Shown: in pieces, positions 20,224 through 31,849 of the stretch
Numbering within the stretch: position 1 is the first letter of the stretch
Layout of the letters: every line of letters begins with the position of its first letter
Assembly (NCBI GenBank): GCA_024449915.1
Contig: JAMZAV010000963.1
Coordinates: 163,752-227,751 of the forward strand
DNA: 64,000 nucleotides
DNA from: Sweltsa coloradensis
Taxonomy: Eukaryota; Arthropoda; Insecta; Plecoptera; Chloroperlidae
Reading direction: 5' to 3'
Notes under the pieces: generated by a model
What the model was told of the DNA's origin: nothing
What the model saw: the letters and a program-made list of their open reading frames with translations, nothing else
The model's database searches: none
Translations under genes and position numbers: made by a program

Positions 20224-20845
20224 CATAGGCGCCGAGTTTTGATTTTGTGTGGGGGGCTCATTGTGGGAATAGCTGGGGCCTGGGGCGAAGCCCCAGCCGC
20301 CGGAGGCTTACACCGTAGGTGAAATTTTTTTGGGGCCTACATTATGTTTGATGGCCTGAAACGCGATTTCAGGCGTGAAAAAATGATGAAAGAATTGCAT
20401 TAATATGTCATATCAAACAAATAACTACCCATAAAGATCGGGTAGTCATGCAACTAATAATACTCTCTCAGGTGAAATCTTATGATTATATAGGGTGATT
20501 TAAAAGTGCACTGCTCTATTGACAGTTTTTCCTCCAAAAATACCGTTAGAAAACTAATTTAGCCATCAAAGAACCATAACACACTAGCCACACGTCAGTC
20601 AGCAACCCTAGAATGCTCTCATAGAAATACGTGAAGTGGGAAAAATACATCATTTGTCGATGTACATTGACTCGAACTCGAAGGGCCATTTAGTAAAAAT
20701 CTGGTAACTCCTGTTAGCAATTTGAACCCATGGAATTTTTCACTTAAATACAATTTAGAGCTTGCTCCGCAGGGGGGGCTCAGCCCCCCTGAATCACAGC
20801 TGGGGGGGCTTGAGCCCCGTTACCCCCCCGTACTCGGCGCCTATG
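20224..20845. mobile_element. hAT-like element with 8-bp target duplication
   Basis: The ends are CATAGGCGCCGAGT and ACTCGGCGCCTATG. They are flanked by the perfect 8-bp direct repeat GTTGTAAT (20216-20223, 20846-20853). Subterminal palindromic blocks GGGGCGAAGCCCC and GGGGGGCTCAGCCCCCC are present. The length is 622 bp with no transposase. The terminal GGCGCC resembles the element at 13329-14232, so the two probably belong to one superfamily group. Confidence 0.85.
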
Positions 20846-21069
20846 GTTGTAATTGTAAGTTGTAATCCTAGCCTACATTATTCAGTAAGGACGAGTAACA
20901 TTTTAAACTATTGTTATCCAAATGAACAGCATGTAAGCCAACAATAACTTGCCATCGTTATTGGTCAATGGCTCATCGCGTTTACAAACTGTCATTAAAT
21001 TTACTAAGGTAGGTAGACCTAAGATACAATTGCTACAAGATGGCCCAAGCAGGGCATCAAACCAACCAA

Positions 21070-21450
21070 ACAGGCCTTCTGTTATAAAAGTGCCAAAACC
21101 GAAGCATTTTCAGTTCGGGGCATTTTTGGAACGGTCTAAAATTGCAAAAATTGTAAAAAAAAAAAAAAGGGGGGGGGGGTTTGATTTTCCTTTTTACAAG
21201 TCCAGCATACCTTCTTTCATCAGTCCATATTGCTAGCGTTTCGGCACTAGAAAAAATATAGTAATTTACTCTTGCCTACCACCTTTGTTAGGACATATCC
21301 GACCTCAACAAGTTGTTCAGTGGGAAGGGGTACATAATGATGCATTTCATTGAAGCCTTCTTGTGTACCTACCTATCACTTTGTCATTGGCGAAGAAAAA
21401 TTTTGTGGGTGCCATATCTTCGTTGCAGCTTGAAAGTACCACTTTTCAGT
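21070..21450. repeat. Degenerate transposon related to 755-1166
   Basis: An inverted-orientation relative of the sequence at the left edge. The two share the A/G or C homopolymer run, TTAGGACATATCCGACCT, GGGGTACAATGATG-like text, and the tail AATTTTGTGGGTGCCA...TTCGTTGCA. Together with 21850-21935 (GATCGAACC near the end) it may be the remains of one TIR element. Confidence 0.45.
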
Positions 21451-24400
21451 AATTGCGTTCATGGGGGTCTGAGGAACATTGTGGACAATTGAGTCAGGTA
21501 AGCATAGCTGTTGAGAATACTTTGCATAAGTATAGACGAGGCCTAATTAGCTAGGATACTTAAACTGGGAACATGAATAAACATGATTCAGTGGGGGCAG
21601 GTACAGAAGGAAGGACTACAGCTTACCTTTAAAACGTTAGGTAAGTCGCACAGACACAAGTAAGCTACCGAATGGAAATAAAACCTACTAGGCCTAAATA
21701 TAATAATTATAGACACGTACTGGTAAATAATATTATTAAATAACCATTTAAACGTTTTCAACAAACAATTAAAAAATATATGATTGTTTTATTGACATTT
21801 TCTGTATTTTAAAATGTAAACTATAAACTGCATGCCTACTGATCCGTTATTTTTAGAGAGGTCGGATTGAACTGAAATAATTACATTGAACAGAAAACCG
21901 AACCAGAATGAAAATTATTTTGGTTCGATCCCTGGCCCAAGTATAATAGTCTGCTCTAACCCAAGCATACTATAATATAACTTGGACACAAAGACTATAT
22001 TCAACATGGATTAGATTAGATGTTATACATCCACAAATTATAGTTGTGCTCAAGTGTTTCTCGACTAATTTAATAAACTTGACTTGTTCAACAAGTCAAG
22101 TTTCAGCAATCAAATGCACTGAGCTTGCAAGTTCTCTACACCTTCCCCACTTGCTTGCCTTGCAGTCGGCTAGAGAGTTAGTTTTTAACTGCTACACAAT
22201 TAGCAAAGGCAGCAGAGAAAATCTTCCCTCACTTTGCTGAACTAGCATGGTTAGTTATATTGGGGGGGGGGGGGCTACTAAAATGTCAGCTGAATATTTG
22301 CATGCAATTTTTGTGTGTGTTGTTGAACATATCCGGTATTCGTTTAGAGATATCGACGGTTCTCTAAAAGTTCTCAACACAGCTAAAATTTGAATAACAA
22401 ATTGAAAGTCATGAAACTTTGATTTTCTAGAAATCTTTCTTTGTAAGTTTCCTAGAGGTTTGCTCAAGCCGTGTTTGGTACATACATAGCAAACAAAATA
22501 AGTTAAACCTGAGCCCCCAACCCATTTTTCTCAAGGTTGTAGAATTGAAGTTTTTGCTTTGTTTGCTAAGCTCATCCAAATATACTGTACGCCTTGGGCA
22601 TTGTCTAGTAATGTAGGTACTTCATTAATAGGCCTGAATGTACTGGTAACAAAAAAGTGTAATTTATTTGAAAACATAGTTTAATTGCAAGTAACATAAG
22701 TTAGGTAGAGGATAGTTAAAAATGTTGATACAAAAATTGATACATATTTTTTACTTTGTATATTTTTTGTGACTGGGATTTACAGTGTTGGGAGGAGAAC
22801 AAAACAAAGCTCAATTAGAGTGTTGAGAAAGTTTCTATCAAATTCTTATGTGCGCACCGTAGTGGCAGCAGCTGGATCATCATTAAATGAAGCATCTCGT
22901 TGATGTAGCGTATTGGTACATCAATTGATTTTATTTTATTTGCATGGATCCTAGCATAGATACTACTATACCCTCCTAGGAACCTATTTCCCATGACCAT
23001 TTCCCAAAACAGACAAGACTGATAAACGGTCTACAGACCTAGTAGGCCCTACTAATTAGAGTTGCAAAATTTACAAAAATAAAATCCAAGACAAATGGCA
23101 AATCGTGGCAAACCATCAGGTCATATTAAAATACATTTTGCTGCTTGGCCATTATTTGCTTGTAGATGACATTGGCGTCAGTTGGTTCTGAAACGCTTGA
23201 AAATCATCTATGACTATTAAGTATTAACCAATACTCTCATTCATTCAATTTAAATAATAAAATTAATATGCAGCCTACTTGTCATATTTAATAGTCTATC
23301 CTCTCAGTTACATAACTGATTTTCAGCAAGGGACTTTTAAGGAAAAGTGATCCAAATACAGTATCATTATGACGTAATGGTTGACGTGCTCTTAATCCAA
23401 ATAAAATTTGATTAGCTGCAGTTGTTGAAGACAACATGAGCTCTTTCTTGGTCTGGATCAGCATTTCCCAAACTGTGGGTCACAAAAAGTTTTTTAAATA
23501 TCCAAAAATATTGTCATTAAACTAGTAAACGATGAAACAACTGAGAAATTAGAACAATAAGTCGCACAATAAATACGCCCCAGTCTGTCAGTTAAACAAA
23601 CGTATTAAATTACTTCTATAAAGCTTAGTATCTTACACACAACACAACTGAAGTTGGATTTTTGACTATGGTAAGAAAAACAAATTTAAACAAGCTGCAA
23701 TACGCGAACTTGTTCATGAAAATCACTCGCATCCACCTGGATGTCAATCCCGTCATCAACAACCCGAAAAAAGCGCAACCTTTGCACCTTCCTCATTGCG
23801 ACAAATAGATAAATAGTGTTTGTATTAGTTTGAGGGGGCTTTAACAGCCAAGATTATTCACGCAAAGTTCAATACAATTTTTTAGTAAAACTGTTATTAC
23901 TTTAAGAGGGAACGCTGAGCTTGGCGAACTCAAATGAGCGCACTCGGGTGTTGATGATTTCTGCTGAACGATTGGTATTATCATTACCAAATTTTGCATG
24001 GATGTTAATAAAGTGCTTTTATATTGATATCCACAATTGGTTGCAAAAATTAAGCCTTAAAGATCCATTGCGAGACATAAGGCCAAAATGGGAAAAAATG
24101 GGAAATCCAAAACATGGATTCCAATTCTGGAAATTCCCACCAAACCGTTTATCTGACTATAAAGCCAAAGTAACCTACGCGTTCACATTGATTTAAACGT
24201 TGATATCCAGTATGTAAATTTGAGTAAAAAAATCTGTACACTTGGAATAAATTCCCCAAGTTGACCAAAATGGAGTAAATTTCTGTGTTTTCACTAATTT
24301 TTAATTCAAAATCAGTTAATTACCGTTTTGTCCTGAACATAAGCCTACCCTTTTTTCATTATTTTGTCTCAAAAGTCCCTTACCAGCTTATATATGCATG

Positions 24401-25000
24401 CTTATGCATATGTTTTTTTATATTTCAACAAGAAAAGTTAGGTGGTCGGCTTATATTCAGGGTCGGCCTATATTCGGCACAATACGGTAATTAAACGAGT
24501 GAGCGCAGCAAACGGAGTGATCTCCATTCAACTTAAACGGCGCTTATTCTGTTTGTCTGCATGCGTGCGTCTGGTGTGTGTGTGTGTGTACGTTGAAAAT
24601 CAGCCGAATCGCTGAACAGATTGCGCTGAAATTTTAAACAGACATCCGGTACGAGTTTACTGAGAACTGCTAACAAAATCAGCTAGATCCATTGCGATTT
24701 AAACCTACAAGAAATAATAAATTGAAAAATAGGCTTCCAATGTTTAGAAATTATTTTAACGACAATGGTTTAGATTTTGAAAAGATATTTTTTCTTTGTT
24801 CTTTACCTGGCTCTGAAATGCCGTGCCCATGCAAGGTCTGTCGAATGCTGCACGTCAAGGTACCCCCAAATTCCGCTCGTAGATTGAGTAAACCTTGCAA
24901 TATTTTCACGTATTTCGTACTGGCTATATGTTTTCCTTGGTATTGTCACAGACGATGGACTACACTACGTTATATGCATTTCAAACCAAGTTTAATAATT
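21451..25000. other. Gene-free interval, nothing recognised
   Basis: Unique-looking AT-rich DNA with short frames only, a G-run at 22262-22273 and a GT run at 24575-24587. Near 24430-24490 a phrase (TATATTCGG...AATACGGTA) recurs at 42290-42320 inside the piggyBac-like element. No exon, RNA gene or intact transposon was recognised on either strand. Confidence 0.5.
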
Positions 25001-25004
25001 TTTT

Positions 25005-25100
25005 AAAATACAATCCAGAAATTACAAAATCTTTCCCGACCAGGGGATTGAACCCACTTCTCCCATATTTGGACTATAAGGGGGCTTTAGCCAACTAGAC
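25005..25100 (-). repeat. tRNA-derived SINE, minus strand
   Basis: Reading the minus strand there is GGGTTCAATCCCCTGGTCGGG (B box region) followed by AAAGATTTTGTAATTTCTG, the same head-to-tail transition as the SINE at 9126-9285. It is immediately adjacent to the CTAG-ended element starting at 25100. Confidence 0.55.
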
Positions 25101-25373
25101 TAGGGAAACGCCAAAGTCGTTGTTAGACGAGTGAGCGATTCATTTGTTGAGTACCCGGGAACATTTGCATTTAAGTTTGATAATTATATTGGTATAAATA
25201 ATAGGGGTTTAAAATTTAGTTGGTATAAGGGCACGTCAACTGTAAGACCATAATGCGCTACTCGAACCTATGATAGGTGGGGGCCAAGGTAGGGGGAAGA
25301 AAAGTAATGTTACTGCGGATACTCAACAGATGGCTCACTCACTCGTTTAACAACGACTTTGGCGTTTCCCTAG
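25100..25373. mobile_element. Foldback element with CTAG hairpin at both ends
   Basis: The ends are CTAGGGAAACGCCAAAGTCG and CGACTTTGGCGTTTCCCTAG, with inverted identity of about 55 bp continuing through GTTAGACGAGTGAGCGAT. The length is 274 bp. Each end shows the hairpin ACG-actttgg-CGT followed by TTCCCTAG, and the base after CTAG is T on both sides. It looks like two Helitron-type 3' ends joined tail to tail. Confidence 0.7.
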
Positions 25374-25451
25374 TTTAGGAATACACATACTGGATAGCAT
25401 AGATTTATTCTTTGTTACGTGTGTGAAATTTGATAACGGTGTTATAAACTG

Positions 25452-26625
25452 ACCCCCCCCCCAAAAAAAAAAAGCTCGTTTTTTTGTTGTATTTTTGTAT
25501 GTTCGCGCTCTACCGGGCAAATGGCATATTATGCGATCTTATTGAAAATTAGAAAGGAACTCTAAAATCTCTAAACTTAGACCTGCCACGTTTTTGGGTA
25601 CAATCGAAGAAATATTTCTCATGAATATCGTACTTTTAACGATTTTTTTTTCGATTTTTAATACAATATTTTCGAGATATTTAGCTCGTGACCGGGCAAA
25701 CGGCTACTCCGATCTTGATAAAACTTAAAGGAAACGTTTGAAATCACTAGATTTAGATATATTATGATTTTGGTGACAATCGAAGAAATATTTCTCATGG
25801 GAATTGTGCTTTTACGATTTTTACCCGATTTTAAATACAATATTTTCGTGATTTTGGGCCGATTCTGACCAAACGGGTGGGGCTACAATGTTCATATTTT
25901 ACATGGTGATGTAGTGCCTTTTGAAACGAAAAGTTGAAAAAGTTAGCCAGAATTCATAGAATAGGCCTAAAAGTATTAATATAGGAGCTATCCGAATAGT
26001 GACAAAACGCGTTCATTCCCTGGTCTTATTCTTGTTTTACGTCACCGTTACGCGTCATGATATCCATGACGTAGTAGCTAGTAGTAGCATCCGAATAGTC
26101 AGACGCACGATCGAACCGCCGAAATCTGGAATGAGAACAAGATTGAAATGGACTCCTGATCTTGTTTAGTACTAGAACATGGCAGGCTGTTTCGATACGT
26201 CCGATGAATTGCATAAATATAAGATAAAATGAAGCAATCTAGTAACAGACCGGAATCAGACCAAAGAAAGACAAGACCAGTAATGAACCAGACGGCAAGA
26301 CCTTTCGGTTAGGTCCTTAGTACGCCTTTTACAGGTGTAATTAACAAGTAACTATAGAAACTTGACAACACCTACAATGCATACAAAAAGCATGTCTTTG
26401 GGCCTTGATATATTTTACATTCTATTTTTAATTAAATACCATAGCTTAGCAATTAATACTACTTTATAAAAATTATCCTAATTTAACTAAAATAATTTTG
26501 TAATGGGACTTGAAAAAGTAATGAGATCCCACTTATACTAAAAATGTAGTAATCATTGGACAAAAATATTTAAAAAAAGCTCATCCATCAACGCGACTGG
26601 AAAAAGCGTTCGCGAAGCGGACTAG
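25452..26625 (+). mobile_element. Helitron-like element, 'accgggcaaacggc' subfamily
   Basis: It contains the subfamily phrases GCGCTCTACCGGGCAAATGG, GTACAATCGAAGAAATATTT, TGACCAAACGGGTGGGGCTA, and the 3' end CATCCATCAACGCG...AAAGCGTT...CTAG (hairpin ACGC/GCGT). About 340 bp of foreign sequence appears to interrupt it near 25985-26330. Relatives lie at 51119-51540 and 54972-56153. In this copy the base after CTAG is A rather than T. Confidence 0.6.
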
Positions 26626-26639
26626 AAAATATAGCTAGG

Positions 26640-29630
26640 TAGGTCGTAAATGTTTGGCGTTCTAAACAATGCGTTGTGGTTCTAAGAAGTTTGGGAAGCA
26701 CTGAACTAAATCATCATGGATGGATTGGATAGTATAATCACCCTACCATAAAATCAATGGAAGAGTCATATAGAGGTCAAGAGATAAAAGCGAAGCATAA
26801 CGATGCAACAGTAATTCCAATCAATGTTTATAGATTTTATTAGATTGCATATTATTACTTATTATTAGTAATTTACATTGCAAAGCCGATTATCACAAAA
26901 TAGGTTGCAATGAAACATTAAAAAGTAAAAATTAGTAAATATTATGTACATACCAATTTTACCAGTCAGAAAATTGGCAAGATACACGCAGTAGTAAAAT
27001 CTGTGATGGTCAATAGCAACCTCAAAAATAATTAAGCGAACAATACCCTGACAGTTGTTTTATTACTTTGGTCAAGAAGTATGCAATATTATTATTTTGA
27101 GTGAAATCACTCGATTTAATATTGATGCACAACTGAGTAATGAGTATGTACAAATCATGTGCAGTCAATTTTATTCAGTATGAAGAGATTTGAGCACAAT
27201 TTTGTGGATAAGAAAGGTGAAATCCTTTTTATTGCAACATTGCATTGAAACATAAAAATTAAACATCCAGCATGATTTTATATTATTATTATTAAAGCTA
27301 TCTTAAAGCCTGCTTACACGGTTCACAACTTCTTGAATTCAAGCCAAAAAATAATCAAATTCTCACATAGGTAATAAAATACAATTCCTCCCTTTCATTA
27401 AATCCAAGAAGTTTGGTGGAAACTTTGGATCGTCTAAATGAGGCATAACTTACAACAGTTATGACACAATCTGCCTTCAGTTAAATACACTTGGTCCAAA
27501 CAAGAAAACAACCACAACAATGCAACCAACAATTTTAACAAAAGTTCGTACCCGACACAGGGGGGCGAGACTCGATGGGACTCGACTTCCGCGTGGTTTT
27601 GAATGTTTCGATAAATCTGATTCCGTCCATAAAGAAACAATTCCGACATTTGGTAGACTCGAGTTTCGTTTCCGATTGGCGGAATCAATCAGGGACTTGC
27701 GTATGTGGCTAGGATTTTACCATTGTTGAGCCAACTGACAGCTTCTTTATAAAATTATTAGTGTCCACCGCCATGCTTATGTAAGAAGAAAGCAGCCAGC
27801 TGCATATTTATAAGACAGTGAGTTTTTTTTGGTAGACATGTTTTGTTTTTCCATCTTGTGAACGCGAACGACGTCAAATTTAAGGTTTAATAATTGCTAA
27901 TTACTATATTTATAGCTAAATAATAATGAAATCAAAATATTGTGCAACAAAACTTATTAAGTACCAAATTAGTGTACTGTGGACCAACAAATCAAGAAAT
28001 ATTCCGGTATTTTTTTAAGCATAACATTAAAAATAAAAATGGAGGATTTTGTTGTTTATGAATTTTTTATTGTTGGAAGTGTTTCCGACAACCAAATAGC
28101 AGACAATATCAAAAGATTCTTGGAGTCTACCAATTGTCTGAATACAGCACGGAAATCAACCAAACTACATGGATTCAGCGTCGAGTCTCACCCCCCTGAC
28201 CTGGATTCCTCTTTACTCCAAGGTCACTAAAAAATAGTTGTAGCCAACATGCACAGAACCATCATTGTTCTGTTAATAATGTGATAGCAAAAATAATCAG
28301 TACATTTTTAGTTTTTACCAATTACAGCAGTTGAATAAGAAAGGAAAAGAACAAACTTACTTTTTTATATAAAAGTAGCAAAGTTTATTTTAACTTTTTA
28401 AGGCATTGAAAAAGAAAATATGCAACTTGATATTTAGCAGGGTAAAAGTGTTGAATCATCACAGTACAGTATAGCAGAAAGTATTTACAACAACATGCTG
28501 ACAGCTCCAGCTCTGAAGTGCAATGTGCAAACATACAATTAATATTTCCTATAAAAGTAGCAAGCAAAATGCAAGATTATAGCTGACAAACCCGATCAAC
28601 ACCTATGCAAACAAGATGACAGTCACTTGGCATTAAGTGTATATTATAGTATAACATATCACAAGCCTGACAGCCAATTGCTCTCTCATTTTAATTTTTA
28701 CTCTATATTGGAAAATAATAGCTGTGGAGACAGAATGAAGAGTGGAGTACATTGTGGAGAGGAAGGAATTAGAGATGTGAAGAAAACACTGACTGCAAAT
28801 AGTATCTTTCATTCTGCCCTGATAATGGTGAAAACCACCATCAACCGACATAGTTGGAACTGAGTTATGATATTATTATAATGTGGAAAATCAGACAGTC
28901 AGCCTCGTACAGTTACAAAATGGAAAGAGTATTCGAGTACCTATCGATCCTACAGGGATTGTTTGTCAAATCTAAGCCATGTGAAGAAAAAAAGATAAGA
29001 TGATCTTAATTGCCCAAACACAACTGAGTAAAGAAGCAAACAATTCATTGTTGAAACAGTAGGACCTATAGTAGAAATGGTGCACAGACAACAAACTGTA
29101 TATTTAGAAATTGATGGTACACAAGTTGATTACTGGTACTTATTTAAACATACATTTCTAGCCTTATCAAGAGGTGATTTAATATGTCAAAATTTTAAGT
29201 ACCCAAGTTGTGTCGTAAAGGACGTCGACTTCTGGGCTCGACTGGAATTGTATTTTCTTGTTCATCAACTTCTGATTGGACTGCCTGGCTCGATGTGCGT
29301 GCATCTACAAGCGTGTTATGAAATTGTATATCTCGTTAAATTCATAAATCATATCATTTACCTAATAGATGAATATTTGAGAAGAATTTTTGTGTACCCA
29401 TGTGAATTACAGAACATTCTCGTGTGGACATAATTCATGATTTCAATGATATATTGATACGCGCTTTCCTCAAGACACACAATAAAGGCTCTGCACAATA
29501 ATCAAAACAACTACGCATCGCATACGTTCCTTGCAAATCTGATCTATCATTGGTGCAAATTGTGTTTACTTAAATTTCATTGGTCGCATACTGGTCGTTC
29601 TGGTCGTCTTTGCGGAACACAACCAAAGTA
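26640..29630. other. Gene-free interval, nothing recognised
   Basis: AT-rich intergenic DNA with no frame of recognisable family on either strand. A moderately GC-rich patch at 27540-27700 has open frames on both strands, but none shows known motifs or splice logic. Confidence 0.45.
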
Positions 29631-29639
29631 AAGAAAAAA

Positions 29640-29700
29640 CCACTGCCTCCTAGATGTTGCTCGTGGCTCCTTGCCACAAGCAACATCTAGGAGGCAGTGG
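29640..29700. repeat. Near-perfect 61-nt hairpin (pre-miRNA-like or micro-foldback)
   Basis: The 22-bp arms are exact reverse complements (29640-29661 and 29679-29700; core CCTCCTAGATGTTGCT). After one C/A mismatch the inner stem GTGGC/GCCAC closes on a 5-nt loop TCCTT. The total is 27 bp in 61 nt, flanked by A-rich sequence on both sides. The size and loop resemble a miRNA precursor. The near-perfect pairing also fits a tiny foldback repeat. No known miRNA seed was recognised. Strand is undetermined. Confidence 0.6.
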
Positions 29701-29753
29701 AAAAAACATTGTAAGATAAAGTTTTAGTAATTTTCACAAAAGCTGGATGTTTT

Positions 29754-30533
29754 TTGGATGAGCGTAGCGAGCGTAGCGAGCGAAGCGAAGATTCCATTCT
29801 ACTACACTGGAGAAAAAAATCCGGAATGTTTTTTTTTTTTTCTTTTTTTTTTTTTTTTCTTTTTGTATTTTTGTCTGTTTGTCCGCACGATTCCGGCTAA
29901 ACCGATACTCCGATTGAGATGAAATTTTATGGAGGCCTTCGAAATCTCTGAACTTAGAACTGCCACGTTTTTGAGCGCAATCGGAAAATTATTTCTCATG
30001 AAAATCACAATTTTACGATTTTTTTCGATTTTTTAAAAATTTCTTTGACTTATAACACCTACATGCTTTATCCGATTTTAATGATTTTTGCACAGAACCT
30101 TTATTTTATGAATTTAGATATTCTTGTGAAATTTGAGCTTAATTGAAAAAATATTTATCATAAAAATCGAAATTTTACGGGTTTTTTCTTTTTTTAAACA
30201 ATTCTTTGACTTATAACACCTACATGCTTTATCCGATTGTAATGATTTTTCGCAGAACCTTAATTTTATGAATTTATATATTAGTGTTAAATTTGAGCGC
30301 AATCGAGAAATTATTTCTTATAAAAATCGCAATTTTACGATTTTTTTTAACAATTACGATTAATAAATTAAAAAATTAAAGTTAATTTTTAATTTAATTT
30401 AATTTAATTTAAAAAAAATTCAACTTAGTAATGATTTTTCCACAGAACAACAGAAAATTCGCATAACACATGGCAGCTCAATGCACCAATTACGCTCATC
30501 CAACAACGCGGCGGGACTTAAGCGTTTTCCTAG
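29754..30533 (+). mobile_element. Helitron-like element A, copy A1
   Basis: The 5' end is TTGGATGAGCGTAGCGAGCG. The interior has tandem units of about 160 bp marked by ACACCTACATGCTTTATCCG (30055, 30218). The 3' end is CGCTCATCCAACAACGCGGC, a hairpin AACGC/GCGTT, then TTCCTAG and T. The subterminal inverted repeat (TTGGATGAGCG / CGCTCATCCAA), 3' hairpin and CTAG terminus match Helitron/Helentron-derived non-autonomous elements. No Rep-helicase coding sequence is present. Confidence 0.75.
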
Positions 30534-30721
30534 TTAATAAAATGAAAACTGAATGAATAAAGCACAATAAAACTGACCACTTTTTAAATGCCAGCAGTGG
30601 CACTAGGCGACTGGCAGATGTAATTATTTGTTTTAGACAATGTGCATTGAGAAAATGATTCCTAACACTGATGGTATCATTGTATCATTATTTTAATTAT
30701 AACAATAAAAATTTAAAAAAT

Positions 30722-31340
30722 ACTAGGAAAACGCTTAAGTCCCGCCGCGTTGTTGGATGAGCGTAATTGGTGCATTGAGCTGCCATGTGTTATGCGGATT
30801 TTCTGTTGTTCTGTGAAAAAATCAGAACTTTGTTGAAGATTTTTTTAAAATTAAATTAAATTAAATAAAAAATTAACTTAATTTTTTTTAATTAATCGTA
30901 ATTTTAAAAAAGGAAAAAATCGTGATATTGAAATTTTCATAAGAAAAAATTATTCGATTGCGCACAAATTTTACACGAATATATTAATTCATAAAATTAA
31001 GGTTCTGTGAAAAAATCATTATAATCGGATAAAGCATGTAGGTGTTATAAGCCGAAGAAATTTTTAAAAAATCGAAAAAAATCGTAAAATTGCGATTTTC
31101 ATGAGAAATAGTTTTTCGATTGCGCTCAAAAACGTGGCAGTTCTTAGTTCAGAGATTTCGAAGGCCTCCATAAAATTTCATCGCAATCGGAGTATCGGTT
31201 TAGCCGGAATCGTGTTAACAGACAGACAAAAATACAGAAAGAAAAAAAGAAAGAAAAAAAAAAAAAAAAAAAAAACACTCCGGATTTTTTTCTCCAGTGT
31301 AGTGAAATGGAATCTTCGCTTCGCTCGCTACGCTCATCCA
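30722..31340 (-). mobile_element. Helitron-like element A, copy A2, inverted to A1
   Basis: The same family as A1 in opposite orientation, 188 bp away, with the CTAG ends facing each other. It carries all landmarks: CTAGGAAAACGCTTAAGTCC, the GCATGTAGGTGTTATAA unit, a GAAGGCCTCCATAAAATTTC segment, and CGCTACGCTCATCCAA at the far end. Together A1 and A2 make a palindrome of about 1.6 kb. Confidence 0.75.
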
Positions 31341-31633
31341 ATCAACTGTAGATGATTCCAATGTTGCTGCCTTCGACGGAAGAGTTTAAAAGAAAGATGA
31401 CCAAAAAGGCAGGCAGTGCTTTGAAGCTATATTCTGCTTTGATTTATCCAAATGTAAAGATGTTATCATTGAAAGTAAGGTCAACACAACAATCGAAAGC
31501 CGGAAATAGACTGAGGTCCTAAGCTACAGAGATTTAAATAATATTATTTTTGTGCTCCACTCCTTGGGAGATTTAATCAACCGATCCAGTAGAAAACTGC
31601 TAATAGTTAATGATATATAAAAAAAAAAAAAGT

Positions 31634-31708
31634 GTAGTAGTAGTAGTAGTAGTATAGTAGTAGTAGTAGTAGAATGGTAGTGGTAGTCGTAGTCGCATAG
31701 TATATGTA

Positions 31709-31781
<73 letters not shown>

Positions 31782-31782
31782 C

Positions 31783-31837
<55 letters not shown>
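31634..31837 (+). repeat. (TAG)n microsatellite, about 200 bp
   Basis: Long near-pure TAG/GTA repeats with a short interruption around 31672-31705. Poly-Thr and poly-Tyr frames on the minus strand are products of the repeat, not genes. Confidence 0.97.
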
Positions 31838-31849
31838 ACATAAAACAAT

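Noticed and set aside
27434..27729. Opposed frames at a GC-richer patch as a first exon or CpG promoter
   Set aside because: The minus frame starts at a non-ATG codon, neither has a known motif, and CpG density is not high.
29077..29433. 118-codon plus-strand frame
   Set aside because: No recognisable domain, composition like the surrounding AT-rich DNA, no supporting signals.
31524..31848. Poly-Thr and poly-Tyr proteins on the minus strand
   Set aside because: Pure translation of the TAG microsatellite.
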